NCBI RefSeq assembly: GCF_021134715.1 | Contig: NC_060017.1 | Coordinates: forward strand, 3,472,001-3,536,000 | From: Daphnia pulex | Lineage: Eukaryota > Arthropoda > Branchiopoda > Diplostraca > Daphniidae | Direction of reading: 5' to 3' | Length of the DNA: 64,000 nt | Part shown: one piece after another, positions 27,831 through 39,611 of the stretch | Layout of the letters: each line of letters opens with the position of its first letter | How positions within the stretch are numbered: position 1 is the stretch's first letter | Made by a program: the position numbers and the translations under genes | The notes under the pieces: model-generated | Seen by the model: the letters and a program-made list of their open reading frames with translations, nothing else | Told to the model about the DNA's origin: nothing | Databases searched by the model: none

Positions 27831-30800
27831 ATGGATCACCAAGCTCTTCTTCGAGCTGTTGAATCATCTGATTATACAGTTTTCATCGAGTGGTTCGAGA
27901 AAGCTAAATCTCAGGTAAAGAGCAACGTGTTTTACGTTTCGTGTATTAAGCAAGGCTTCTCAGATTTTAACATTTATCTTTTATAGAACAACTTAGCTGT
28001 CAAAGAATCAGTTGATCGTCTGTCCAAGAATGAGTTATGTGGAATATGGACAGTTTTTATCAAATGGGTGATGGACATGACAAATTCTTTGAAAGAAAAC
28101 CCTGATTCACCCGAAAAGGATTCAATCATGAAAGTTTTACTAATTATGTCTTCCATGGCAACTTACACAATAGAGAACATTTCAAGAAATGAGCCTCAAG
28201 GATTGAGCCCATCGTTAAAAGCTATGAATGGATCTCTGAAATTGGTTACATGCAAGAAAGCAGGAGCAAGTATTTGTGAAATGAGCGAGCATTACTGGAA
28301 GGTTCATCCTGAACTTGAAATGATTCTCTCTGTAAATGTTATCTCTTGGCTTCTAACCCATGCTCTACATCCAAAAGCAACAGTAGGTTATACATTAGTT
28401 GATGTTACAACTTAAATAATTTAAATAACTTTTGTGTCTGCAGATGACTTCAGTGAAGCAGTTATGGAGCCTAAAAGGATCTATTGGAAAGTTGAATCCC
28501 CAGATTCTTGAAAGATCTGGACTGCTAGAACTTTTCCTTTCTAGTATTTCAAATTCAAAATTTATAAGCTCCAATGAAGGTCGAAAATGCATTGCCTGTC
28601 TTTTTAACTTTGGCCCCTCTGTTGTGCAGGTAATGAAGCGTTTCATGACAACCAAATTGGCTTTCGTAACATTTTCTTTATTTAAACATTTTTATCTTTA
28701 CGGACGCACATCAGGCATTGCAGAAAACAATAAAAAAGTTTATTCCACTTGCAACAATATCCGATTGCGAAGCATTGGGAGAAATTTATTTTAAAGCGTG
28801 GAGATCGGTAGTTACTGAAGAATCCCGAGCAGACATAGAATTTTCTATTCAAGACATAATGTACAATGCTGTCATTGCCTTTCGAACACCAGTAGGTGCG
28901 GTTGAAGGTGGAATGAATAAGGTAACAGTTTTGAATAATTCATATCTCTTCTATGTGGATTAAAAATTTGTTTTATCGTTTTCTTGCAACAGGTACCTAT
29001 GAACAAGCTACTCTTCCATTTGCTGCATGCACTTCATCGTCAGAGAAAGCAGCGTACTGTTGCGATTCTTATTAACAACCTCTATAAACCAATTCTTTGG
29101 CGCTATTTGGAAGCTTCTAATGGTCTGGTAATGAATTAAAACTATTGTAATTAAATTGCTTACCCAAATAATAAGAATGGTCTTCTGACGTTGGAAAATA
29201 GGTTCGAGCAAATGCGTTGTGTCTGTTTTTTGACGCTTTCCCTTTTGAGAGTGGCGAAGGGGTGGAAGAAGATGAAGTTGTTCGTAATAAGCAGTGGCAA
29301 ATTATGCTTGCCGCTCTCATGGATCCCGTTCCTCTTGTTCGATCAATCGCCATACAGGTTGGCTTTCCCTTGAATCTGTTGATGTTTGCTTGATGAATCT
29401 ACCTTTATTAATGCATGGTTATTTTAGGGCACGTGTCGAATTTTAACAGAATATTGGGAAATTGTTCCGGTCCACATTATTCAAGATTTTATTACAGCAT
29501 TGTTGAGAAAGTTATTATATGATTCTTCCTCTGCTGATGTCCGTGCCAACGTTGTTAAAGGACTAGTTACCATGTTAGGAAGTAATCAAACTCATAATCT
29601 CCTCGAGAAAATGATCCCCCTTACCAACAAAGTACTTCATGATCCCAATGAAAAGGTACATTTGTATAGATACCCTACTGTAACACCATTTCATAATTAA
29701 TTTACCGCAGGTTCGGGCTGAATATGTTTTTTTGTTAACTCACGTCCAAAAGTTAAAAATCAGCAAATTGTGGGAGGTGTGTATGCCCGGTTAGAATTTA
29801 TGTATCTAGGATTCGAATAACATTCATCTTCGTATCATTTTTTCATTTTTTTTTAGGTGATTGAAGTAAGTCATTTAGTCGCCAGACTTGCAATGGATTC
29901 ATCGAAAAATGTCTGTCGTCGTTTAGTGGCACTTTTGGCCCCGTTTTATTATCCTAAAGCTACACCAGATATTGTGTTCCAACGCTGCTTACGACTTGTC
30001 ATTGTAAATTTTATAATCTGTAAACTTTTAAAATGCGAAATAACTCTAGTTTGTTATTGTCTTGCAGGATAACCGGGAAGCTTCGAGAAAATTTTATCAG
30101 CATATTGATAACTGCGTGGGAGTTGAGCAAATGGCAGAACTGATCTTAATTATATGGAAGTTTTTACGGAATCATATTCACAAGAAATTGGAACAGAATA
30201 GAATTAGCCAAGAAAGAGAGGAAACAGCTCGTCAGAATCGTTCCCGCGTGGCGAAAAGGTCTCGAAGAGGAGAGCAGGTTGAGAGAACTGAAGAGACGAT
30301 CGGAGACGAAGATAAAGAAAATCAAGGTTACTCACACACACTTTACTCTATTTATTCTTTTCCTGAATCCCTATATTTAATTTATTTGCAGCAGATGAAT
30401 CCACCGACGGTGATGGGGAAGACGATGGCAGCAACGAGGAATTTAATGAATCGAGCATCATTGGACTGATCGATGTTATGTGCATCCTACTGAGTGGCAA
30501 TAAGACGAAATTTAAGGCGCCGCAAAATGTTGCGTTCTGGGATGAAATTAAGTCTCGTTTCCATAAAACGTGTTCCTTATTTTTCCGCTATTTCAAGGTA
30601 AGCCTGTTTTTATTCCCCTCGTGAAATTTTACGCTTCATTATTTTTCCCCCTATTATTTTCTTAGAATTCGGACGGTCTCCGTTCGCTCATCTATCTCTA
30701 TGGATTGATGTCATCCACTGCATCTACTTTGGTGCTAAGTTTCGTCAAGTCTCAGTTGAAATCACTAACTGACGAAGCCACCTGTAAAGAGTTTGGTCAT

Positions 30801-32544
30801 TTGGTGGACGTCATGTGTAATTGGGGTCGAGGAGAAGATTTATTGGAGTTCATAACTGATCATCTCCATGAAATTTTAATTTCATTTGTATCCGATCAGT
30901 CTTCTGAAAATTGTGATTCTCGGACTAGAAAAGGTACAGTTTAAGAAATCTAGTGTTGAAATAAGACCTCAATCTCCTCGCAAATTGTATAGGTACTGGA
31001 AAGAAGCGGGTTTCCTTTAAAAAAACCAACAAGGGTAAACCTATGCTGGGATTACGTTGTTTGATTTACATCTTACAACATCCCTACAATAAAAAGATCA
31101 TTTTGCGCAAAAATCTCATACCAGTAAATATGCTTATTCTTATTGTTACATTATTACCTTTAAAGCTGCAGTCATCATGTATAAAATAATTTCATTGACT
31201 CATATAGATGGAACAACTGTGCGACAGCTTAAAGGCTGTGACGTTGATCATTGAAAACAATCCCGAGATGTTAAACAATAAAGATAGTTTCTTGTTTGTG
31301 GCGGCTTCGGTGTATGTGAGAACTCTTCTGGTATTAACCTCCTTTTACAAACGAACAAAAGATGAAGAATTGAAGTATACAGAATCACAAGAAAAAATCT
31401 TAGGAGTTCTCGATTGGATAACAAGGTTTTAAAAATGATTTTGACATTTTATCATTCATATTTATATATATATATTTTTTTTATTATTATTTTTAAATAG
31501 ATTAATGGTAGATGAAAATCTGAATCCATTAGAGGGGGATCTTATTTTTTCCGTCGTTGCCTCCATTAGCAACTTAGTCGTGATTCACTCTATGAGTTCG
31601 GAAGTCCATCGCCAGTTTTTGAGTACTGTTCTTCAAGCGGTTAAACGATTTCCGTCATCTAGTCACTTGACCCTCGCCATGAATTGTGCACATAGTTCCT
31701 TGGTTTTTATTTGGACTGAGCGTTCGATTGGAAATGAATGTGATGCTGAATGTGATCGCCAAATCAACGATATAATTTTCTACGTGTTAGAACGTCCCTC
31801 AGCAACAGAATCTTCTGAGACTAGCGAGGAAGTGTCCTTGAATGAGGTATGTAAATTAAAATTTAAGCATCTTTTGTTTGAAAAAATTATCTGGTTTTGA
31901 AATTTCAACAGGACGATTGGATTGTAATGAGAAATGTTATAAGAAAGATCATGGAAGAGTGCCATCGACATAGTCCAGAAAAACACGAAAGTATACGTAC
32001 AATCGTACGTAAAATGGGAGACACCATACGAAAAGAAATGTTCCAATATCAACAGGTATTTCCCATTAAAATAAAAAAATTTTATCTTATTTGTAATTTC
32101 GTATTATCGTTGAACGTTTAAGTCTGAAGAGCAAGGCGATGTAACTTGTCTGCATCAGATATCAAAAGCTATCATTGCAGCATTCCGGGTCCGAAACGTT
32201 TTGGCTAAGATGATGTTGGACGAAATTTTTGAAGCTCTCAAAATCGACGAAGATGAAATGGTAGTATATATACACTTACACCTTTGGGAAATTTTTTTAT
32301 TAAACGGCTAAAACACGTATTTATTCCACCACAGGTATTATCCAATTTGGTTGCGATTACCAGGCTTCTTGAACATTTGAGTCAGGATAAAGGTCAAATT
32401 TCAGCGGGCACCTTTGTACACGCCATCAACTCTTTCGAGCGCTGGTGGTCAACTGTAGGAGAAATTGAAAAAAGAGCTAACGCGGATTTGGTTTCACATG
32501 TTAACGATACAGTTAAAGATCTTAAGAAAGCCTTTTCAATATAG
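27831..32544 (+). CDS. NCAPG2: Condensin II complex subunit G2 (NCAP-G2)
   Basis: This 18-exon gene encodes about 1174 residues, close to the 1143 of human NCAPG2. The subunit is a HEAT-repeat protein of condensin II, which compacts and segregates mitotic chromosomes. Exons: 27831-27914, 27987-28382, 28444-28629, 28715-28921, 28993-29127, 29202-29357, 29428-29655, 29711-29776, 29857-30003, 30068-30326, 30392-30597, 30666-30933, 30993-31123, 31208-31425, 31501-31846, 31912-32055, 32123-32260 and 32335-32544. All are GT-AG and phases add up. The first exon reads MDHQALLRAVESSDYTVFIE. Helical HEAT-like segments follow, for example VRANALCLFFDAFPFES, QIMLAALMDPVPLVRSIAIQ and DVRANVVKGLVTMLGSNQTH. 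A basic and acidic linker lies at exons 10-11. Exon 11 has a tandem gcagcag acceptor. No poly(A) signal was clear downstream. Confidence 0.9.
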
Positions 32545-32810
32545 TTCTAGAGTGGTTTGTACTTTGCGACTGGACAAACAAAATGTTATGCACAGTTCGC
32601 GTGTTTTGATGGAACTGCAGTTATTTAGTGAAAATAAGGTCCTTCATTGTGGAATTCGAGCAAACTGAAAATAGAAATGAATCATTTTCACTGGATTTAA
32701 ATTTTTTGAAAGCCTCAACTTTTCCATCTAGTTGCATAGAAGCGAACCATGATCGCTTTTAATTCTTTCATGCAACATTTTCCACATCCAACCTCTTTTA
32801 AAAACGTGAA

Positions 32811-33054
32811 TCCCGTTCCGGTGTGCGAGGTAAATATGAAGTAAATCATAAAAAAAGCTTAAGATAAAATGAAATTCAAAATGATCCGCCACTCCTGCCC
32901 CCTCCTGATTCATCATACCGTTAGATTCATGATTCACTATTCACAACATTCATTTTGAAATTCATTTTTTTTTTTTTTTATCATTTGATTTTTTATATTT
33001 TACTTCACATTTCCTATTCTTACGGGAACCGGAACCTCGCACACCGGAACGGGA
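32811..33054. mobile_element. Small foldback/MITE-like element
   Basis: A 21-bp terminal inverted repeat (TCCCGTTCCGGTGTGCGAGG plus T at 32811-32831; its exact complement at 33034-33054) encloses about 200 bp of AT-rich sequence. The inner parts also pair partly (AAATATGAAGTAAA against TTTTATATTTTACTTC). No coding capacity is present. Neither target duplication nor family is recognised. Confidence 0.55.
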
Positions 33055-33216
33055 TGCCACATGCCAGCACATCACTAAATTTTAAAAAAATTGTTTTGCC
33101 TCACAAAACTAATTGCGTTTCGGACTTGGATTGTCAGAGGTGTCCAATAGTTGACGTAGGTGTCGTCATTTTTCATGTGGTGGCAGATTGGCAGATTGTC
33201 GAGCTTCGTTGTCTAG

Positions 33217-34294
33217 TTTTCTTATTTTTCCATGAAAATTAGCGATGATTAACGATGAATTCAAAGTAAATTCAAGTTTATTTCTGTGCAACTTGTTTGC
33301 GATGTCATTTATTCCGTTTGTGTGTTGGATCACCTTTCATATATCTTATTTTAACTTGTAGCCGCTTGTAGGAAGGAACGCCAAAGGCAACTAGCCTAGA
33401 CAAGTAGCCTACCATCAATTTTTTTCATAAAATTGTCGTTCAGCTGAATGCTTCATGCTGTTAAAACAGGTAAAACCCGATAATAGCTTAGTCACAATTT
33501 TGTGAATTCCTCCTTACATTCTAGGATAATATTCATCGTAATTATCTGGAGTTTCTGTTGATATTGGTAGGTCAGTCACTACCCCAGTGTGGACACTTGT
33601 TTTTTTTTTTAAACATGTTTTCTACAAATAATGCATTGACAAACAATAAGTATTGTTCTTCCTTCAAAAATTTTTAACTTTTATATGATGCTGTAAACTT
33701 TATTTTCAGTCATAGAGAAAGCTATGGAAACATAATCAAGGCCATGGGTATCTTCAGGTTTATTGCAGAAACTTTGGGGAAGTCACATGAAAAGATGCAG
33801 GTCACATACCAACATGTGTTGTATTTATCTGAATTTTTTACTCAAGCAGTAGGTTGCAATTAACTTAATTTTATTGCATTAATGTTGTAGTAATATTTAT
33901 TGGAATATTTCCTTTAGATTCAACATGACTGTTTGATAACAAAGTAAGTTAGTTCTGGAACTCGAACTCAAACACATATAACCGTTGCTGCTGCTGCCTT
34001 ACAGTCACAGCCAGGAAAATTATTCTTTTCTTCAGAAAATTGTAAGTTTCATTTTTTGTCTGGACCCCCATACCCCCAATCTCATCAGATTTATTTGTAT
34101 GTGATGTGTATCTGATTATCCATTTCTCGCGAGTCGTGATGTTAAGCCTCGGAAACAGAGTTCAGATAGCAATCCATCCGTTCCGTACCGTACTAATGTG
34201 GTAATCGTGAGGGAATCTTTTGGCCGTCAGTAGGTGGCTAAAATGGTTTATCCCTCATCCACCAGGTGACGCGAGTGTCTTCGTGAGGACGAAA
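33217..34294 (+). repeat. Left arm of large inverted repeat
   Basis: This 1.08 kb segment recurs as the reverse complement at 40121-41180 with few differences, in introns as well as exon-like parts. For example 34081-34294 appears essentially unchanged as the complement of 40121-40330. It carries three exon-like segments with splice sites (33710-33848, 33918-33943, 34005-34041). Confidence 0.9.
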
Positions 34295-34493
34295 TATTAG
34301 TTCCGAGACGCTGACTGAAAGTGTATTCCAAATTCATTACGGAATTGCGGTGTCGAACTGTCTACCTACATTTTCAGACATGAAATGTAATTGGTAGTGC
34401 TAGTTTGGATTTCTTAAATTTGATTAATCTTAACGTTTCTGTCTGAATTTACAGGCAATCTGGCATATAATTTCACTTGGCCAAATAATGTGA
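33744..34493 (+). pseudogene. Truncated copy of the right-arm spliced gene, unknown function
   Basis: The three exon-like segments in the left arm (ATG at 33744; 33744-33848, 33918-33943, 34005-34041) match those of the right arm and have GT-AG borders with consistent phases. The frame reads MGIFRFIAETLGKSHEKMQ and continues to SQENYSFLQKI. Beyond the arm the only nearby acceptor (34455) gives 12 more codons and a stop, so the copy would make 68 residues. Because the further exons of the right-arm gene are absent, I read this as a truncated copy. The family is not recognised; a spliced non-coding RNA is the alternative. Confidence 0.35.
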
Positions 34494-34528
34494 CGACGTG
34501 AGTCGAAACTGCTGTCCATTTTGCCGAA

Positions 34529-37500
34529 ATGTCGGCCATTGTTAGCTGTACCTATTCGGCTGTACGTCTCATCTTGTGCAGAAACACTTCAGAGCTGGTA
34601 AAGTAATTTTGTTGATAAATTTCCCTGCAATAATGCAATAATATAGGTTTTATTAGTTGATGTTTAGTTCAGAGACAGAGATCTCTTTGCTCAACTGTTG
34701 CAGAAATTGAAAACACAACAAAGTCAGAGCTTCATGGCTGTCGTTCATTAACATGGTTGTGTTGCAGCCAGCTGATGAAAGGTGTGATCGAGTCAAGTTG
34801 AGGTGCAGCTGCTGCGTGCAGTTTATCAAGCTGGTGTTATGTGAAGTGTCATTGCAGGAAGACTTCTTGAATAGGTAATTATATTGATATTATTGGTTGT
34901 ATTGGCAATTTTTGTTTTTTCTTTGTTTGCTTGTTTTTTTTTTTAGTTTTATTTTGTATTCAACAGACAAGTTTAATTTTATGTGATGTAGAAAATTAGG
35001 GTTTATCCCTTCAAAAATAGCCACATTAGTGGTCAGCTTCCACTGAGTTTTTTTTTTCAATTTTCTTCCAATTAAATTAGTCCCACTAGAACAAAAATCC
35101 CACTTAGTAATTAGTATTACCAAGTTTTTGTAACATATTGGAAATAGATGTACAAAATTATTTCCTGGTTTCTTTTTTAATTTCTATTTATTATTATTTT
35201 TAAATTTAGTAAATTTTATTATTGGTACCCTTTTTCACATTTCAAAATGTTTTTGTTTCATTAATGTTCTTTTGCTTTGTAGGAGTTTGTGGTTGGTTTG
35301 ATGTTTATGGTGTTGCTGTTTGGTGTACAGTGGTTTTGCAGCCCCTTTCCAATTGAGAGATCCTCTGAAATGGAGTTTGGTGCAGACTTGCAGTTCAACA
35401 TCACACTTAAATGTTTCATTTGCCTATGTTGGTGTCCATGCAGTATATGCAGTGTTGAACAGTTGGGTAAAATAGTCAATGTTGCCTGATGGCTGTCGGT
35501 CTTATTTTATCGGCTGCATTTTGTCGATATGTCGTCTCTTGGTACCGGCGTTGAGGTAATGCTTGATGTTTCGTTCAGTTATTGACTTTTAATTAACATC
35601 TCTATTCGTTTTTCAGTTTCATCGTTTGCTGCCGTTCCATAGACTTGATCCATTGGTAAAACTGAGGAGAGGTTGCTGAAATTCAAGACTCGTCAATAAA
35701 TAATGTAGATGTAGAAAAATTACAAGTGCATATCTGGGCTCTCTTCTTCAGTGGCCCCGTTTCCCTAAATAACCACTAACCAACGCGCGCCGGTGGTCAC
35801 TCACTCGCTGCGACAACCAGGAGGAAGGGAGATGTTTGGTCGAACGGGGACTTGCAAGGCGCATGATTCGATGAAATCTGTTGCTCATGAGTCTAAGCCG
35901 GAAGTCTACTATGATGCATTGCTCTCTTAAAAGCTGTTCCTCGGCTCTCTTCGCTCTTTTTCCGGTGTCTCTTAACCATGGCCGGGTAATCTCCCTGGTT
36001 CAGTCAATCACTGCAGTGTCTCCCCCCGCTTTGATTGGCTGTGTATTGAACCGGGCGGTCAGTTTAATAAACAATTCTACATAAATTTTGCTATTAATAT
36101 TGATGATTCTGTTAAATGTAATGAAAAACGTACGAAGAAATAACTATAAATAATTTATATAGTTTATTTTCATTCATTGATTTTCGTTGATTTTAACCAT
36201 ACATTTTATAATTCATTCATTTGTTTATTGAACTTAGTCCGCTCGATTGCGACCGCACGGGGAAGTTAGACTTCATAAGTGACTTCTGCATGTTGCATCT
36301 TTAGATTCTTCTACGAATTTACAATCTGATTTTTTCCTAGGTGTACATTCTATGATGGACTTCCTTTTACTGGTTGCCTTTATTTCGTGATTTCAAGTAT
36401 GAAATTGAGCTTTGCATGTCATGTAGGTTTATCTCGACCCAGTTTTTTTATGTTTATAGCCCAACAATCAACTTATTTTTTTCAAATTCTAGATGCATCC
36501 TGTTTCTAGGATTTATTCTAGATGAAATCCTCCACCAGGTGCCACTGCAGTTTAATAACAACAATGACTGCCATGGTTAGTGCATGGTTAGTTGCTGTCT
36601 TTCACTTTTCGATGAGTATAAAGTGAACTATTAAACATTTCAAAAAGTTTGTTAAGTAGCAAAATGTGGTAAAGCAGATTAAGTGTGAAACCAACACTAT
36701 AGGTATTCTGCTTAGTTGATTTAACAATTTGTGTTTTTTATTTCCTTGACTTGCAATCTCACACTTATCAATTCTTTTGATGTCTGATTTTTTTTAAACA
36801 GTGAGATCCTTGTGATGGAAAATAGCATGATCCAGGCTGTTCTTCAATTGCAAAGAAAGAGAATTATGATTGAAACAAATGCAAAATTTCCAACTGGAAT
36901 TCTCTTCATATTCGTGGTGTAAGTTTTACTGTAAGTTGTAGGCCCTACAGTAAAGTTTATACTAATTCCTTTTACTTCTTCTTTTGATCATGATCAGAAT
37001 TTTGGAATTCCAGAGAATAACACCTTAAAAAGAAAGAACTGTGGCTGTGCTAATGTAGCAGTATTGCGTGAGTATTAGGTTTATTATTACCTGTTTTTGT
37101 TTGGTATGATTTTTTCTTATTTAAGTATAAGTCTCCATTTAGCTAGAGCAGGGATCCTTTTCATTTTGCTGTTTAAAATTTTAAACATCTCTTGTTTACA
37201 AAGCTAGACGATGGCTTAGATCGTTTTTCATCAGTCAGAAAAAAACAGTAGTTTCACTGTTTCAGTTACTTTTACTTTACGCAATTCTAAAGACATTTAT
37301 CGGCAGTTAACGTTAATTTTGTGTGATAACTGACCGTAAGCCACAAAGCTCACTTGTTAGACTTTGGTAATTTGCTTGTCTACTTTCGGATTTTAAAGGA
37401 GTTAGTACTTCATTTAGTACTTATTTACATTACAGCCGAATGTGAAATTCGGCTTTTTCCTGAATTAATCCTGAATTAATTTCCTGAATTTTTCCTACTA

Positions 37501-37710
37501 CAGAATATGGCATAAGACAACAATTAGTGCATATTCTTGATTTGCTGATTTGATTCAATATTTTTGAAGTGCTCTCCATTGTTTTTTGTTGACTTGTTTC
37601 TCTACGCCTCATAATAGCATCATGCTTGTTATTGATTATGATTGTTCTTGTTATTGATCAAATCCTACTTAAATCTACTTTTAGGTGAATCTGTCGCCGC
37701 CATTCCATAG
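34529..37710 (+). CDS. Hypothetical multi-exon gene in the inverted-repeat spacer
   Basis: A chain of six exon-like segments with canonical borders joins in one frame: 34529-34597, 34768-34874, 35617-35655 (could be skipped), 36802-36916, 36998-37067 and 37685-37710, ending in TAG, 141 residues. Pieces read PADERCDRVKLRCSCCVQF, IKLVLCEVSLQEDFLN, EILVMENSMIQAVLQLQRKR and NFGIPENNTLKRKN. The donor used at 36916 (GTG/gtgtaag) is weaker than the one two bases later, which would break the frame. The third segment abuts the start of a diverged direct repeat. No family is recognised. Such chains can arise by chance when splice sites are chosen by hand, so this is a proposal only. Confidence 0.28.
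35631..36000 (+). repeat. Direct repeat, copy A
   Basis: About 370 bp recurring in the same orientation at 37699-38053 at moderate identity. Shared blocks include CATATCTGGGCTC, GTGGCCCCGTTTCCCTAA, CACTAACCAACG and GGTAATCTCCCTGG. A short downstream block near 36046 (TTGAACCGG) also matches copy B, but there beyond the hairpin. Confidence 0.8.
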
Positions 37711-38053
37711 ACTGACCCATTGGGATGGTGAAACTGAGGAGAAAACGCTGAAATTCAAGAAAATTATGTTGATGTAGATAAATTAAAAGTGCATATCTGG
37801 GCTCCCTTCTTTTCTGTGGCCCCGTTTCCCTAACTAACCACTAACCAACGCCCGCCGGTGGTCACTCACCCGCTGTGAAACCAGGAGGAGGGGAGGGCTC
37901 TGGTCGAACGGGGACTTGGAAGGCGCATGATCCGACGAAAACTTTTAGAGGGTCATGAGTCTAACCCGGAAGCCTAGTAGTGACTAATCGCTCCCCAGTA
38001 AAACTTGCCTCGCACTCTTCTCTCCTCTTCCATTTCCAGGTAATCTCCCTGGA
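37699..38053 (+). repeat. Direct repeat, copy B, interrupted on its right by a hairpin element
   Basis: This is the partner of 35631-36000. The similarity resumes at about 38582 (TTGAACCGG...CTGTTTAAT) after the hairpin at 38071-38569, so the hairpin looks inserted into this copy. No open reading frame spans the repeat. Confidence 0.75.
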
Positions 38054-38070
38054 TCTACGCCGACACTGCA

Positions 38071-38569
38071 TGTGCGAGTTTTAGCAAGCAATCCTCCACC
38101 CAATTTGACAAAAAGTGATAGTTTGTTTTCACGGAAATTGCGTCAGACGGTTACAAAATTTCTAATTCAACAATCTGATGTAGAAATTTGCATCTAGTCT
38201 ACTGGTGCAAATTGCGATTCTTTAAGTTTGATTATTTAGGATATGTGTTAAAAAAATTGTGAGTAGCAATAAATTTAACTAATTCGCTTTTTCAGAATAT
38301 TTTGAAGATAGATCACTGCTTGTGATCTATCTTCAAAATATTCTGAAAAAGCGAATTAGTTAAATTTATTGCTACTCACAATTTTTTTAACACATATCCT
38401 AAATAATCAAACTTAAAGAATCGCAATTTGCACCAGTAGACTATATGCAAATTTCTACACAAGACTGTTGAACTAGAAATTTTTTAACCGTCTGACGCAA
38501 ATTCCGTGAAAAAAAACATCACTTTTTGTCAAATTGGGTGGCGGATTGCTTGCTAAAAAGCCTCGCACA
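38071..38569. mobile_element. Near-perfect 0.5 kb hairpin (foldback) element
   Basis: The sequence is a palindrome centred at about 38319 (GATCAC-TGCTT-GTGATC) with arms of about 245 bp. The inner 140 bp or so of each arm pair almost perfectly; the outer parts carry a few mismatches. The outermost pairing is TGTGCGAG against CTCGCACA. It has no coding frame. It is either a foldback transposon remnant or a sequence whose transcript would form a long double-stranded RNA. Confidence 0.8.
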
Positions 38570-38610
38570 ATAAAAATTGTCTTGAACCGGACGCTCTGTT
38601 TAATGAATTT

Positions 38611-39611
38611 TTTATTTTGTGAGTGTTCCAGAGTAAATATAGTTTACACAATTTATATACAATGACATTTTATTTATATATATAGAGATGGTTATAGATA
38701 TACAACAATTGTGTGAGTTTGATTGGGCAATGTGGGGTTTGAGGAATGGATGTAAGTAGATGTGGGATTTGATGTTGGTACTTAAGGGGTTTGAGGAGTG
38801 GATGTGGGGAAGGTTATATAGGTGAACAGATTTTATCACCAAGTACTGCACATTAAAAATATACCTCACTTCTTTAAGTAAATCATAATCAAGTATCCCA
38901 CCCCAACTTCTTCCTCATTCCCCAATCGCGGACATGTTTATTATTTGTTTGACATAAACTTCCCCATATTACTTTTTTTGTTCCTTCTCAATATATAAAA
39001 GGTAAACTGCATAGGCAATTTAGGCATGAATGGCAATTTAACACAATACTGGATGTAACTTCCGTAGCACAAAACCATCACCTTGGATGCACAATGAACA
39101 GCAACTTGATGAAGGTATCTTTCACCACCATAGGCTGCAACAACACGCCACATTGGACAGCAACACCACTGCTATGTAAACATGAACCTATAACCAAAGT
39201 AAAATTAATCTTCAGCATCATTGGAAATTCTGTATGAAATTTAAAAAAAATATGCTACATTATATCACTTCAAAGTTCAAATATTCAACCCAAATATTAT
39301 ATGGCAACATCATATTATACCTATCATTGAAACTCAATTTATGTGAAACTAGATGACTAATTTAAGATTTAAATACAAATTCATTTAAACTTTAAAGAAT
39401 ACTCTACAGTGGAACAAATAAACAAAACCTCTTTCAGTTTCTACCTTTCTTGCTTACAACAAACCCCCCTTTAAAAAATCCATAACAGAACACAACCCTG
39501 AAGGAAATATCTGTTGACTTGACAAAATCCCAAAATGTTAAAACTAACCAATGAATGCAAAGCTTAATCAAACTTTAATTGTAAAATCTAAACTGGATAA
39601 GATTGTCACCT
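38611..39611. other. AT-rich interval without supported gene
   Basis: I see no exon with good splice sites and no repeat of interest here, only AT-rich sequence with short near-repeats such as GATGTGGG and TTTGAGG(A/G)(A/G)TGGATGT around 38734-38812. Confidence 0.45.
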
